Source: Streptomyces wuyuanensis
GTDB taxonomy: Bacteria > Actinomycetota > Actinomycetes > Streptomycetales > Streptomycetaceae
DNA length: 64,000 nucleotides
Assembly (NCBI RefSeq): GCF_900103455.1
Contig: NZ_FNHI01000013.1
Coordinates: 62,001-126,000, forward strand
Direction: 5' to 3'
This document shows positions 25,646 through 33,469 of the stretch, piece by piece. The translations under genes and the position numbers were made by a program. The notes beneath the pieces were generated by a model. That model ran no database searches. It saw nothing but the letters and a program-made list of their open reading frames with translations, and had not been told where the DNA came from. Within the stretch, counting starts at the first letter, position 1. The number at the start of each line of letters is the position of its first letter.

Positions 25646-25881
25646 GCGCAACACCCTATACGGGGACCGGAACCCCCGGTCGTGGGCCTGTGGACGAAGT
25701 CCGCCCGCCTGTGGACCGGGGCTCCGCGGCGGGCCGCGCCGGCAGCGCCGCCGTCCCGCGGCTCCCCGGCCGGCACGGCGGACCGTCCCCCGTTCGCCAC
25801 TCAAGCCCCTCTTGTCGTGCCCCAGTTGAACAGGTAGACCCTGCGTACCGAACGCTTCCGACCCACCGGAGGTCCGTACGC

Positions 25882-28440
25882 ATGGGCATGTCCAGATCCG
25901 TCCTGGCCGCCACCGCGGGCGCCGCCGCCGTCGCCGTGGCGGGTGCGCTGCTCCTCGCCCCCGGCCCGGCGGCGGCCGTCCCGGGGCCCGACGTCCCCCA
26001 CCACGTACGCGAAGGAGCGGGCCGGGACACCGGGCGGGACGCCGCCCCGGTCGGGGCGGGCGCGCTGCGGGCCCTCGAGGTCGCGGAGCCGGGGCTGCGC
26101 AAGGACGGCGGCTATCCGCGGCGGACGGCACTCGCTCCCCCGCCGGTGAACCCCGCCGACAAGTCGGTCAAGCTGGGGCTGGCCCCGTACCACTCGCTGG
26201 CGCCCCGGCTGAACGCCCTGCAGGGGCTGGGCGACCGGGTCAGCGTCGAGATCGCCGGGCGCTCGGCCGGCGGGCACGATCTGTACCTGGTGACCGTCAC
26301 CGCTCCGGAGACCGCCAAGGAGGCCCGTGACCAGGAGCGGATGCGCGAGCTCATCGAGAACCGCCCCGCCGTCGCGGCGCGGGACCGGCACGTCAAGGCC
26401 GCCTACAAGACCCCGGTCTTCCTCAACAACAACATCCACGGCAACGAGTGGGAGGGCACCGACGCCGCACTGAGGCTCATCGAGGAGCTGGCGCGGGCGA
26501 AGGACGCGCGGACCGCGTCCCTGCTCGCGAGGAACCGGATCTACGTCAACCTCACCGCGAATCCGGACGGCCGGATCGCGGGCACCCGCTCCAACGCCAA
26601 CGGCTTCGACCTCAACCGGGACTTCATCACCGCCTCCCAGCCGGAGACCCGCGCGATGCGCCGGATCACCGTCGACAAGCAGCCCGCGGTGATGCTCGAC
26701 CTCCACGGGTACGTCAACGGCACGCTGATCGAGCCGACCACCCCGCCGCACGGCGAGAACTACGAGTACGACCTCTTCCTGAAGAACGCCTACGCGAACG
26801 CGCTGGGCATGGAGAAGGCCGTCAACGGCCTCGGCTACACCCCGGAGAAGGACGGCGTCGAGCCGGCCGCCATCCCCTTCCGCGACCAGGAGGAGGGCTG
26901 GGACGACTGGCCGCCGATCTTCACCCCGCAGTACATGCCGTTCCACGGCGCGGTGGCCTCGCACACCATCGAGTTCCCGATGACCGTCAACAACCGGTCG
27001 TACGACACCCTGCCCGTGGCCGAGCTGCGCCGCAGGGCCGCGATCAACACGGACATCGCGGGTGCGGCGATGCGCGCCGCCCTCGACTGGACGCACACCC
27101 ACCGGGCGTCCGTGATCGCCGACCAGATCGAGACGTTCCGGCGCGGCGCGGCGGGTGAGGCCCAGCGGCCGGTGTCGGAGGCGACCGTGCCGGGCGTGCC
27201 CGGGATCGGCCCGGAGGACGTCTACACGACGACGTTCCCGCGGGCGTACGTCATCCCGGCGGGTGCCCGTCAGCGCAGCGCGACGGCGGCGGCGCGGCTC
27301 GTGGACCATCTGGTCGCCAACGACGTGCGCGTGGAGCGGGCGCGCTCGCCCTTCCGGGCGGCGGGCCGCGGCTACCCGGCCGGCACGTACCTGGTCGACA
27401 TGCACCAGCCCAAGCGGGGCCTGGCGAACGTGATCCTCGCCGACGGCCGGGACATCAGCGCGGACGTCTCCACGATGTACGACATCTCGGGCTGGAGCCT
27501 CGGGCTGCTGTGGGGCGCGACCGTGGACGAGGTGACCGGGGGCGCCGTCGGGGTGGACGGCCGGCCCGTGCGGTCCGCCGCGCCGGCGGGCTCCGTCGCG
27601 CGCCGCGGCGACCTCCGGCTGCGGCTCGACGACCCGAGGGAGCTGGCGGCGGTCAACTCCCTCCTGGCCCGGGGCGTCCCGGTGCGCCGGGCCGCCGACG
27701 GTTCGGCGCTGGTGCCGGGCTCGGCGCGGGCGGAGGCGAGGGCGGCGGCCGCCCGGTACGGAGTGGAGTTCCGGGCGACCGGGGAGCGGAGCCCGGTACC
27801 GCTGAGGCGGACGAGGGTGGCCGCAGCGGTGAGCGCCGGGGAGCTGTTCGCGCTTCGCGAGATGGGCTTCGACGTGGTGCCTGTGTCGGCCGACGTGCTC
27901 AACGCGGGCTTCGACTGGTCGTCGGCGGACGCGCTGTTCGTGTCCTCGGGCCTGGACCTCGCCAGGCTGACCCCGGCGGCGCGGGCCGCCCTCGACGGCT
28001 TCCTCACCCGGCGCGGTACGGCCGTGGTCGCGTCCGGCGCGGCGGGGGCCGCCTTCAACGCCTCCGCCGGTCTGCTGCCGGTCCGTGCGGTGGAGGGCAA
28101 CGGGGACGCCAACGGTGTCGTACGGGTGGTCAATTCCGGCCGGATCACCGCGGGCGCCCCGCCGCACACGTTCGTCTACTCCCCGATGTGGTTCACCGAC
28201 CTCGGCCGGGGTGTGCGCGCCGAGCAGTACTACGCCTCCGGGAACCCGCTGGTGTCGGGACACTGGCCGGCGGGTGCGGACGGTACGGGCGGCCCGCGGG
28301 ACGCGGCGGGCAGGGCGTCGGTGGTCGGCGGCACGTCGGCGTACGGCGGCCCGGTGGTGCTGTTCGGCACCGAGCCGCTGTTCCGCGACCATCCGAAGGG
28401 TGTGTTCGCGCAGGTCGGCCGGGCACTGCTGCTGCGCTGA
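25882..28440 (+). CDS. secreted M14-family zinc carboxypeptidase
   Basis: An 852-residue exported metallopeptidase. Signal peptide: residues 1-33 (MSRSVLAATAGAAAVAVAGA). The zinc site is visible: HGNEWE (His/Glu ligands, near residues 188-191) and DLHGYVNGTLIEP (third ligand His), with substrate-binding NPDGRIAGTRSNANGFDLNRD and catalytic Glu in HTIEFPMTVNNRSYD. The C-terminal ~330 residues form extra domains with an N-glycan-like or GATase-like Rossmann character (VVASGAAGAAFNASAGLLPV), used in related Streptomyces proteins for substrate binding. It removes C-terminal residues from extracellular peptides. A GGAGG box upstream supports the ATG at 25882. Confidence 0.9.
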   Translation: MGMSRSVLAATAGAAAVAVAGALLLAPGPAAAVPGPDVPHHVREGAGRDTGRDAAPVGAGALRALEVAEPGLRKDGGYPRRTALAPPPVNPADKSVKLGLAPYHSLAPRLNALQGLGDRVSVEIAGRSAGGHDLYLVTVTAPETAKEARDQERMRELIENRPAVAARDRHVKAAYKTPVFLNNNIHGNEWEGTDAALRLIEELARAKDARTASLLARNRIYVNLTANPDGRIAGTRSNANGFDLNRDFITASQPETRAMRRITVDKQPAVMLDLHGYVNGTLIEPTTPPHGENYEYDLFLKNAYANALGMEKAVNGLGYTPEKDGVEPAAIPFRDQEEGWDDWPPIFTPQYMPFHGAVASHTIEFPMTVNNRSYDTLPVAELRRRAAINTDIAGAAMRAALDWTHTHRASVIADQIETFRRGAAGEAQRPVSEATVPGVPGIGPEDVYTTTFPRAYVIPAGARQRSATAAARLVDHLVANDVRVERARSPFRAAGRGYPAGTYLVDMHQPKRGLANVILADGRDISADVSTMYDISGWSLGLLWGATVDEVTGGAVGVDGRPVRSAAPAGSVARRGDLRLRLDDPRELAAVNSLLARGVPVRRAADGSALVPGSARAEARAAAARYGVEFRATGERSPVPLRRTRVAAAVSAGELFALREMGFDVVPVSADVLNAGFDWSSADALFVSSGLDLARLTPAARAALDGFLTRRGTAVVASGAAGAAFNASAGLLPVRAVEGNGDANGVVRVVNSGRITAGAPPHTFVYSPMWFTDLGRGVRAEQYYASGNPLVSGHWPAGADGTGGPRDAAGRASVVGGTSAYGGPVVLFGTEPLFRDHPKGVFAQVGRALLLR

Positions 28441-28544
28441 ACGGGCGTGGCCGGACCGGCGGCGATACCGACCGGTCCGGTGTGCCCGTGAGTCGGGCGT
28501 GCCCGCGACGAGGGGGCCGGGCGGGCAGGGCGGGCCGGGCGCGC

Positions 28545-28582
28545 GACGAGGGCCGCACCCCCCGGGGGGTGCGGCCCTCGTC
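28545..28582. terminator. 19-bp perfect bidirectional terminator
   Basis: Bases 28545-28563 pair perfectly with 28564-28582 (GACGAGGGCCGCA... on the left arm), with CCCC/GGGG at the turn forming the loop. It lies between the convergent M14 and Ohr genes. Confidence 0.9.
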
Positions 28583-28625
28583 CCGTGCGTCGGGCGGGTG
28601 CGCCGGGCGGCCCGGCACACCCGTG

Positions 28626-29048
28626 TCAGACCGCGAGTTCGACCGTGATGTTGCCGCGGGTGGCCTTGGAGTACGGGCACACCTGGTGGGCCTTCTCGAC
28701 CAGCTCACGGGCGGTGGCGGCGTCCACGTTCGGGATGACCGCGGAGATCTTCACGATGATGCCGAAGCCGTCGTCGTTCCTGCCGATGCCGACCTCGGCG
28801 GTGACCGTCGAGCCGGAGACGTCGGCCTTCTCCTGGCGGGCGACGACGCCGAGCGCACCCTGGAAGCAGGCGCTGAAGCCGGCGGCGAAGAGCTGCTCCG
28901 GGTTCGTGCCCGCGCCGGAACCGCCCATCTCCTTCGGCGGGTTGACGACGACGTCGAGCTTGCCGTCGTCGGTGGCGACGCGGCCGTCACGGCCGTTCTC
29001 CGCCGTGGCGACCGCGGTGTACAGGACGTCGGACTGCTGGATCGACAT
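28626..29048 (-). CDS. ohr: organic hydroperoxide resistance protein, Ohr/OsmC family
   Basis: A 140-residue cytosolic thiol peroxidase. The two catalytic cysteines are in AAGFSACFQGALG (near residue 60) and HQVCPYSKATRGN (near residue 124), and the N-terminal VLYTAVATAENGRDGRV is typical. It reduces organic hydroperoxides using lipoylated protein or dihydrolipoamide. The ATG at 29048 follows AGGAACC-type sequence; upstream in-frame extension into the repeat element was rejected. Ohr genes are usually controlled by a MarR-type OhrR. The MarR gene at 30385 is nearby but divergent from a different gene, and lacks a clear OhrR-type N-terminal cysteine. Confidence 0.92.
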   Translation of the reverse strand: MSIQQSDVLYTAVATAENGRDGRVATDDGKLDVVVNPPKEMGGSGAGTNPEQLFAAGFSACFQGALGVVARQEKADVSGSTVTAEVGIGRNDDGFGIIVKISAVIPNVDAATARELVEKAHQVCPYSKATRGNITVELAV

Positions 29049-29112
29049 GGGTCTGGGTTCCTTCTGTCGTTCGCCGCGGCTCGCGCCCACGACCGCGACG
29101 GCTGAGCCGAGT

Positions 29113-29279
29113 CTAAGGGCTGTCCGCGATCCCCAGCCGGCGCGCGTCGACAGCCACGGCACCTCGCTGCGTTGTCGGATCGCCCGAGTACGCCCGGTAT
29201 GAGGGCGACCCTCCGCCTTGCGATGCACCGCATCCGACGCCGCGAGCTGATCCACCGGTGACTACGGGACAGCCCTCAG
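29113..29279. mobile_element. MITE-like element with 13-bp terminal inverted repeats
   Basis: CTAAGGGCTGTCC (29113-29125) and GGACAGCCCTCAG (29267-29279) match at 12 of 13 positions as terminal inverted repeats of a 167-bp, non-coding segment. I believe near-identical intergenic sequences recur in other Streptomyces genomes, but this is memory, not a search. It lies between ohr and the oxidoreductase gene, whose stop codon (29276-29278) is inside the right repeat. No target duplication is evident. Confidence 0.65.
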
Positions 29280-30295
29280 CGGGTCAGCGAGACGATCATC
29301 TTTCCGGTGTTCTCGCCGCGCAGCAGGCCGAGGAACGCGTCGAAGCCGTTCTCGATGCCCTCGACGACCGTCTCGTCGTACTTCAGCTCGCCCGAGGCCA
29401 GCCAGCCCGCGACCTCCTGGACGAACTGGCCCTGGAGCGCGCGGTGGTCGTTGACGAGCATTCCCTGCAGCCGCAGGCGCTTGCCGATGACCAGGGCGAG
29501 GTTGCGCGGCGCGGGGGTGGGCTCGGTCGCGTTGTACTGGGCGATCATCCCGCAGATGGTGGCGCGGCCGTGCACGTTGAACGAGGAGATCGCGGCCTCC
29601 AGGTGCTCGCCGCCGACGTTGTCGAAGTAGACGTCGATGCCGTCGGGAGCGGCCTCCTTCAACTGCTCGGCGACGGGGCCCTTCTTGTAGTTGAAGGCGG
29701 CGTCGAAGCCGTACTCCTCGACGAGGAGCTTGACCTTCTCGTCGGAGCCGGCCGAGCCGATGACGCGCGAGGCGCCCTTCAGCTTCGCCATCTGGCCGAC
29801 CTGGCTGCCGACCGCACCGGCCGCGCCCGAGACGAAGACCGCGTCGCCCTCCTTGAACGACGCGACCTCGAACAGCCCGGCGTAGGCGGTGAGGCCCGGC
29901 ATGCCGAGCACGCCGAGGTAGGCGGAGAGCGGGGCGACGGAGGCGTCGACCTTGACGGCGTGCCGGGCCTCCACGTCCGCGTACTCGCGCCAGCCGAGGC
30001 CGTGCAGGACGTGGTCGCCGACCGCGAAGCCCTCCGCGTTCGAAGCGACGATCTCGCCGACCGCGCCGCCCTCCATGGGCTGGTCCAGCTGGAACGGCGG
30101 TACGTACGACTTCACGTCGTTCATGCGCCCGCGCATGTACGGGTCCACGGAGAAGTGGAGGTTGCGGACGAGGATGCGCCCCTCGCCCGGTTCGGTCACC
30201 GGGGCCTCACGCAGGGCGACGTCCTCAGGCTGGGGCCAGCCGTGCGGGCGGGAGACGAGGTGCCATTCGCGGCTGGTCGCGGGAAGTGCGGGCAT
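29276..30295 (-). CDS. NADP-dependent medium-chain oxidoreductase (MDR, leukotriene B4 reductase-like)
   Basis: A 339-residue zinc-independent MDR enzyme. The N-terminal EWHLVSRPHGWPQPEDVAL and FSVDPYMRGRMND are typical of the curcumin/double-bond reductase subgroup. The Rossmann motif VFVSGAAGAVGSQVGQMAK (near residue 150) binds NADPH, and VDVYFDNVGGEH-like and FGLIAQYN-like motifs appear as IDVYFDNVGGEHLEAA and ICGMIAQYN. It probably reduces activated C=C bonds of alpha,beta-unsaturated carbonyls. It is divergent from a MarR regulator with a shared promoter region. Its last residues overlap the terminal repeat of a MITE-like element. Confidence 0.9.
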   Translation of the reverse strand: MPALPATSREWHLVSRPHGWPQPEDVALREAPVTEPGEGRILVRNLHFSVDPYMRGRMNDVKSYVPPFQLDQPMEGGAVGEIVASNAEGFAVGDHVLHGLGWREYADVEARHAVKVDASVAPLSAYLGVLGMPGLTAYAGLFEVASFKEGDAVFVSGAAGAVGSQVGQMAKLKGASRVIGSAGSDEKVKLLVEEYGFDAAFNYKKGPVAEQLKEAAPDGIDVYFDNVGGEHLEAAISSFNVHGRATICGMIAQYNATEPTPAPRNLALVIGKRLRLQGMLVNDHRALQGQFVQEVAGWLASGELKYDETVVEGIENGFDAFLGLLRGENTGKMIVSLTR

Positions 30296-30343
30296 GGTGC
30301 GGGCCTCCTAGAAATGCTTCATGTTCTGAAACAACCATGCGAC

Positions 30344-30378
30344 TGAATATTTCACGTTGTCAAGTATCTGGGTATGCT
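30344..30378 (+). promoter_or_regulatory. marR promoter with operator-like repeat
   Basis: TTTCAC (30350-30355) and TATGCT (30373-30378), spaced 17 bp, form a promoter whose -10 ends only 6 bp before the MarR ATG, so the mRNA is probably leaderless. TGAA-TAT-TTCA (30344-30354) overlaps the -35 and also lies in the divergent oxidoreductase promoter, where TTGACA is visible on the minus strand. It is a candidate MarR operator. Confidence 0.5.
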
Positions 30379-30384
30379 GACGGC

Positions 30385-30822
30385 ATGGCCACCACGCGCA
30401 CGGACCCGCTGACCCTCGAGGTCGTCGATCTCATCGGCACCGTCGTGGCGCGGTACCACGACGAGTACGAGGAGGTCGCGGCGCGCTACCACCTCACCGG
30501 CGCGCAGGCCAGGGTGCTCGGGCTGCTGTCCATGGAGCCCACGGCCATGCGCCGGATCGCCCTGAAGCTGAAGTGCGAGCCGTCGAACGTCACGGGGATC
30601 ATCGACCGGCTGGAGGCGCGCGGCCTGGTGGAACGCCGGCCGGACCCGGCCGACCGCCGGGTGAAGATAGCCGCGGCCACGGACGAGGGCCGTCAGACGG
30701 CCCGCGAGCTCCGCGACGCCCTGCATTTCGCGCGCGAGCCGCTCGCGGAGCTGTCGGCGGAGGAGCGCAGGACGCTGCGGGACCTGCTGCAGCGGATGCT
30801 GGGCGCCGAGGCCGGCGCGTAG
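30385..30822 (+). CDS. MarR-family transcriptional regulator
   Basis: A 145-residue winged-helix regulator: YHLTGAQARVLGLLSMEPTA, RRIALKLKCEPSNVTGIIDR (recognition helix), LEARGLVERRPDPADRRVKI (wing), then a dimerisation helix to the end. It is divergent from the MDR oxidoreductase and probably represses it, releasing DNA on binding a phenolic or electrophilic ligand. The start at 30385 is chosen because the upstream in-frame ATG would run through the promoter. Confidence 0.9.
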   Translation: MATTRTDPLTLEVVDLIGTVVARYHDEYEEVAARYHLTGAQARVLGLLSMEPTAMRRIALKLKCEPSNVTGIIDRLEARGLVERRPDPADRRVKIAAATDEGRQTARELRDALHFAREPLAELSAEERRTLRDLLQRMLGAEAGA

Positions 30823-30860
30823 GCACCCTGCGCGGCGCGGTACCGGACGGGCTCAGGGCG

Positions 30861-31586
30861 CTACGAGCACCAGAAGATCAGCCAGCAGTCCCTCGTCGGC
30901 GTCGGTGAGGGCGACGGCTCCGCGGGGGGCGGAGGCGGCGGCGGGGACGAAGGCGACTGCGAGGGCTCCTGCGACGGGTCGCCCGTCGGGGACGGGGCGT
31001 CGTCGTCACGCGGATCGGACTCGGCCGGCGCCGATTCCGTCGGACCCTCCTGGGGCTCGGACGCCTCCACCGTGGGTCTGGGGCTGCCGCGCCCGACCGC
31101 TCCGGTCGGCCTGGCCGTGGCGGACGTCGTCGTGGGCGGCTCGCTCACCGCACTCGGCCCCGGCGGCGGCTCCGCGCTGCCGGTCGGCTCGGGTATGTCG
31201 TCGACCTCCAGGGACTCCTGCTCACGCACCTCGACGGAGGTGTCGTCACCGCCGCCGGAGGACTCCCGGGCCAGTTCCGCCAGGCTCAGCGCGCCCGCGG
31301 CGAGCGCCAGCCCGAGCGTCCCCATGAGCACCTTCCGCCCGCGCTTGCGGCGCGCCCTGCGGGTGCCGGCAGCCTTGCGGGCGCGACGGCCCTGAGCACC
31401 GGCCCGGCGGCGGCCGGCCGGCGACCGGTCCTCGTCGCCGTACGCGCCGCCCAGTTCGACGACGACGTCGCTCTCGGCCGCGGCGGAGGCGGGCCGGAAG
31501 TGGCGCAGTTCCTCGGCGGGAGTACCGCACCCGGCGCACGCCAAGGCCCCGTTGAGGTGTCGGCGGCACTGGTGGCAGTAATCCAT
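30861..31586 (-). CDS. SCO2400-like zinc-ribbon membrane protein
   Basis: A 241-residue protein. Residues 1-22 are a zinc ribbon MDYCHQCRRHLNGALACAGC (two CxxC pairs). Then a basic stretch (RRRAGAQGRRARKAAGTRRA) precedes a single TM segment near residue 90 (VLMGTLGLALAAGALSLAEL), and the C-terminal half is extracytoplasmic and Pro/Ser/Thr/Glu-rich, ending WLIFWCS. This is the layout of the SCO2400 family. A paralogue with the same N-terminal pattern is at 51385-52272. Function unknown; the topology suggests a cytosolic zinc-ribbon sensor or tether with a cell-wall-spanning tail. Confidence 0.75.
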   Translation of the reverse strand: MDYCHQCRRHLNGALACAGCGTPAEELRHFRPASAAAESDVVVELGGAYGDEDRSPAGRRRAGAQGRRARKAAGTRRARRKRGRKVLMGTLGLALAAGALSLAELARESSGGGDDTSVEVREQESLEVDDIPEPTGSAEPPPGPSAVSEPPTTTSATARPTGAVGRGSPRPTVEASEPQEGPTESAPAESDPRDDDAPSPTGDPSQEPSQSPSSPPPPPPPAEPSPSPTPTRDCWLIFWCS

Positions 31587-31724
31587 GGCTCCCGGAGCGT
31601 ATGCAGCGATGCGACACCTGAGGTAGGCGGGACTGTGAGGATCCTGTGTGGAATCCGAAGTTCCTCGGCACGTCGGCTGGTCAGGCCGTCCTCACGGACC
31701 GGTCCATACGGGCACGATGAGGGC

Positions 31725-32282
31725 ATGAACCCCTTCGGACCGCGCGCGTTCCAGCTCGTCCTGCTCCGCCGGATGGCCGACCATCAGCCGGAACTCGTCG
31801 AGGAGGCCCGCCGTGAGCTGGGGGCGTCGGCCGGTGAGATGCGGGAGGCGAACCGCCGGTGGCAGGCGATCGTGCGCTCCCCGCGCGCCCGCGGGTCCCT
31901 CGCCCGGTACCGCTCCGTGCTCGGCGAACCGGAGTCCACGGACCGCCGCAGGATCGGCGACCTGGAGTGCGACGCGCTGCGGTGGCGCGTCCCCCTGTGG
32001 CCCGACCTGCGGTTCGAGGTGCTGGCCGGGCCGGGCGGGGCCGTCTGGAACGAATGGCTCGTACGGGCGCCGGGTGCCCCCGGGCCCGAGCTGCGGACGG
32101 CGGACGACCTGCGCCCCTGGTGCTGCACGGTCGACGAGGTCGCCGCGGCCTTCGCCCCGGTACGGCCGATGGAGGGCACGGCGCCCACCCGCTGGCGGCT
32201 CGCGTTCGAGGTGCCCGACGGGCGCTCGTGCGTGGCGGAATTCACCTGGGGCCTGCTGCAACGCGTCGCCTACGCCTCCTGA
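31725..32282 (+). CDS. hypothetical protein
   Basis: A 185-residue soluble protein I do not recognise. It begins MNPFGPRAFQLVLLRRMADH, has a basic helical N-terminal half with MREANRRWQAIVRSPRARG, then a more beta-like C-terminal half (ALRWRVPLWPDLRFEVLAGP, NEWLVRAPGAPG, AFEVPDGRSCVAEFTWGLLQ). There is no signal peptide or TM. Codon usage looks like its neighbours. The ATG at 31725 follows GATGAGGG; an in-frame extension to 31500 was rejected because it overlaps the promoter region of the divergent zinc-ribbon gene. Confidence 0.65.
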   Translation: MNPFGPRAFQLVLLRRMADHQPELVEEARRELGASAGEMREANRRWQAIVRSPRARGSLARYRSVLGEPESTDRRRIGDLECDALRWRVPLWPDLRFEVLAGPGGAVWNEWLVRAPGAPGPELRTADDLRPWCCTVDEVAAAFAPVRPMEGTAPTRWRLAFEVPDGRSCVAEFTWGLLQRVAYAS

Positions 32283-32406
32283 TGTGACGTCACGCCCCGG
32301 CACGCGTCCCCTCGTGGACCGCACCCCCGACCGGCTCAGCCCAGCGCGCGTCACGCGCCCGGCGATCGCAGGATGCGAGGAGGGAACCGTCTCGGGAGGA
32401 CCTGCC

Positions 32407-33444
32407 ATGACCGTAAGTCTTGAGCAGTTGCGCCGCTGCCACGTCGCCGTCGACCTGGGCGCCGCGCGGACCCGGGTCTACGTGAAGGGCGTCGGGCTCG
32501 TCGTCGACCAGCCGAGCGTCGCCGCCGTCAACATCCGCAACGGCGCTCTCATCGCCGTCGGCGAGTTCGCCGAGCAGATGACCGGCCGCACCCCCGACTA
32601 CATCCGGGTGATGCGCCCGGTCTCCGGCGGCACCGTCGTCGACATCGACATGGCCCAGCGCATGCTCCGCCATCTGCTCGGCGAGAAGCTCCGCCGGCAG
32701 CTGCGCCGCAAGCCGCGGCTGCGCGCCGCCGCGTGCACCCCCCACGAGGCAGATCCCCTCGCCCAGCGCGCCACCGTGGAGACGCTGGTCGGACTCGGGG
32801 CGCGGCGGGTCGAACTGGTCGACACGCTGATCGCCGCGGCCGTCGGCTGCGGACTCCCGGTGGAGCAGCCGACCGCCACGATGATCATGATGTGCGGCGC
32901 GGCCACCACCCAGGTCGCCGTCCTGTCCCTCGGTTCCATCGTCACCGCGGCCCGCATCCCGGTCGGCGGCGAGGCCGTGGACCACGCCGTCATCCAGCAC
33001 CTGCGCCACCAGCACGAGCTGATGCTGCCGAGCCAGTCGGTGCGCCCCCTCCAGATCGCGCTCAGCGAGAACGGCCTCACCCTCCAGGGACCCTCCACCA
33101 CCGAGATCCACGGCCGGGACGTGGCGACCGGGCTGGCGCGGTCCGTACGGGTCGACACCGCCGCGGTCCGGGACGCGATCCACACACCGCTCACCGCGGT
33201 GCTGGACGGCATCGGCAAGATCCTGCGCGACTGCCCGCCCGACCTCGTCGCCGATCTCGCCGACCGCGGGATCATGATGGTCGGCGGCAGCGCGCTGCTG
33301 CCCGGACTCGACCAGATGCTGCGGGACGCGACCGGTATGCCGGTCCTCATCGCCGAACGGCCCGACGTGTGTGCGGTGCTGGGACTCGGGGAGATGCTGG
33401 AGGGCAACATCTCCTCGATGGTCCTCTCCCCGCTCACCGCCTGA
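32407..33444 (+). CDS. mbl: MreB/Mbl-family actin-like protein
   Basis: A 345-residue actin-fold protein. The phosphate-1 motif is HVAVDLGAARTRVYVKGVGL, and adenosine-motif remnants appear as IMMVGGSALLPGLDQML. Other MreB-like segments are MRPVSGGTVVDIDMAQRMLRH and ARIPVGGEAVDHAVIQHLR. In Streptomyces, MreB and Mbl organise the spore wall rather than rod growth. The phosphate-2 segment is atypical (MIMMCGAATTQVAVLSLGSI, with no clear DxGGGT), which suggests altered nucleotide handling, as in Mbl-type paralogues. The gene stands outside an mreBCD operon, fitting the Mbl identification. The ATG at 32407 is well placed behind GGGAGGA. Confidence 0.78.
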   Translation: MTVSLEQLRRCHVAVDLGAARTRVYVKGVGLVVDQPSVAAVNIRNGALIAVGEFAEQMTGRTPDYIRVMRPVSGGTVVDIDMAQRMLRHLLGEKLRRQLRRKPRLRAAACTPHEADPLAQRATVETLVGLGARRVELVDTLIAAAVGCGLPVEQPTATMIMMCGAATTQVAVLSLGSIVTAARIPVGGEAVDHAVIQHLRHQHELMLPSQSVRPLQIALSENGLTLQGPSTTEIHGRDVATGLARSVRVDTAAVRDAIHTPLTAVLDGIGKILRDCPPDLVADLADRGIMMVGGSALLPGLDQMLRDATGMPVLIAERPDVCAVLGLGEMLEGNISSMVLSPLTA

Positions 33445-33469
33445 GCCCGCCCCGGACCCGGGCCCGGTG

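Noticed and set aside
28545..28582. Perfect 19-bp inverted repeat as a recombination site
   Set aside because: It is located exactly between two convergent stop codons and is GC-rich with a tight turn, so it is a terminator.
28626..30822. The 30385 MarR gene as OhrR, regulator of ohr
   Set aside because: It is divergent from the MDR oxidoreductase rather than from ohr, and I see no N-terminal redox cysteine of the OhrR type (its one Cys is in the recognition-helix region).
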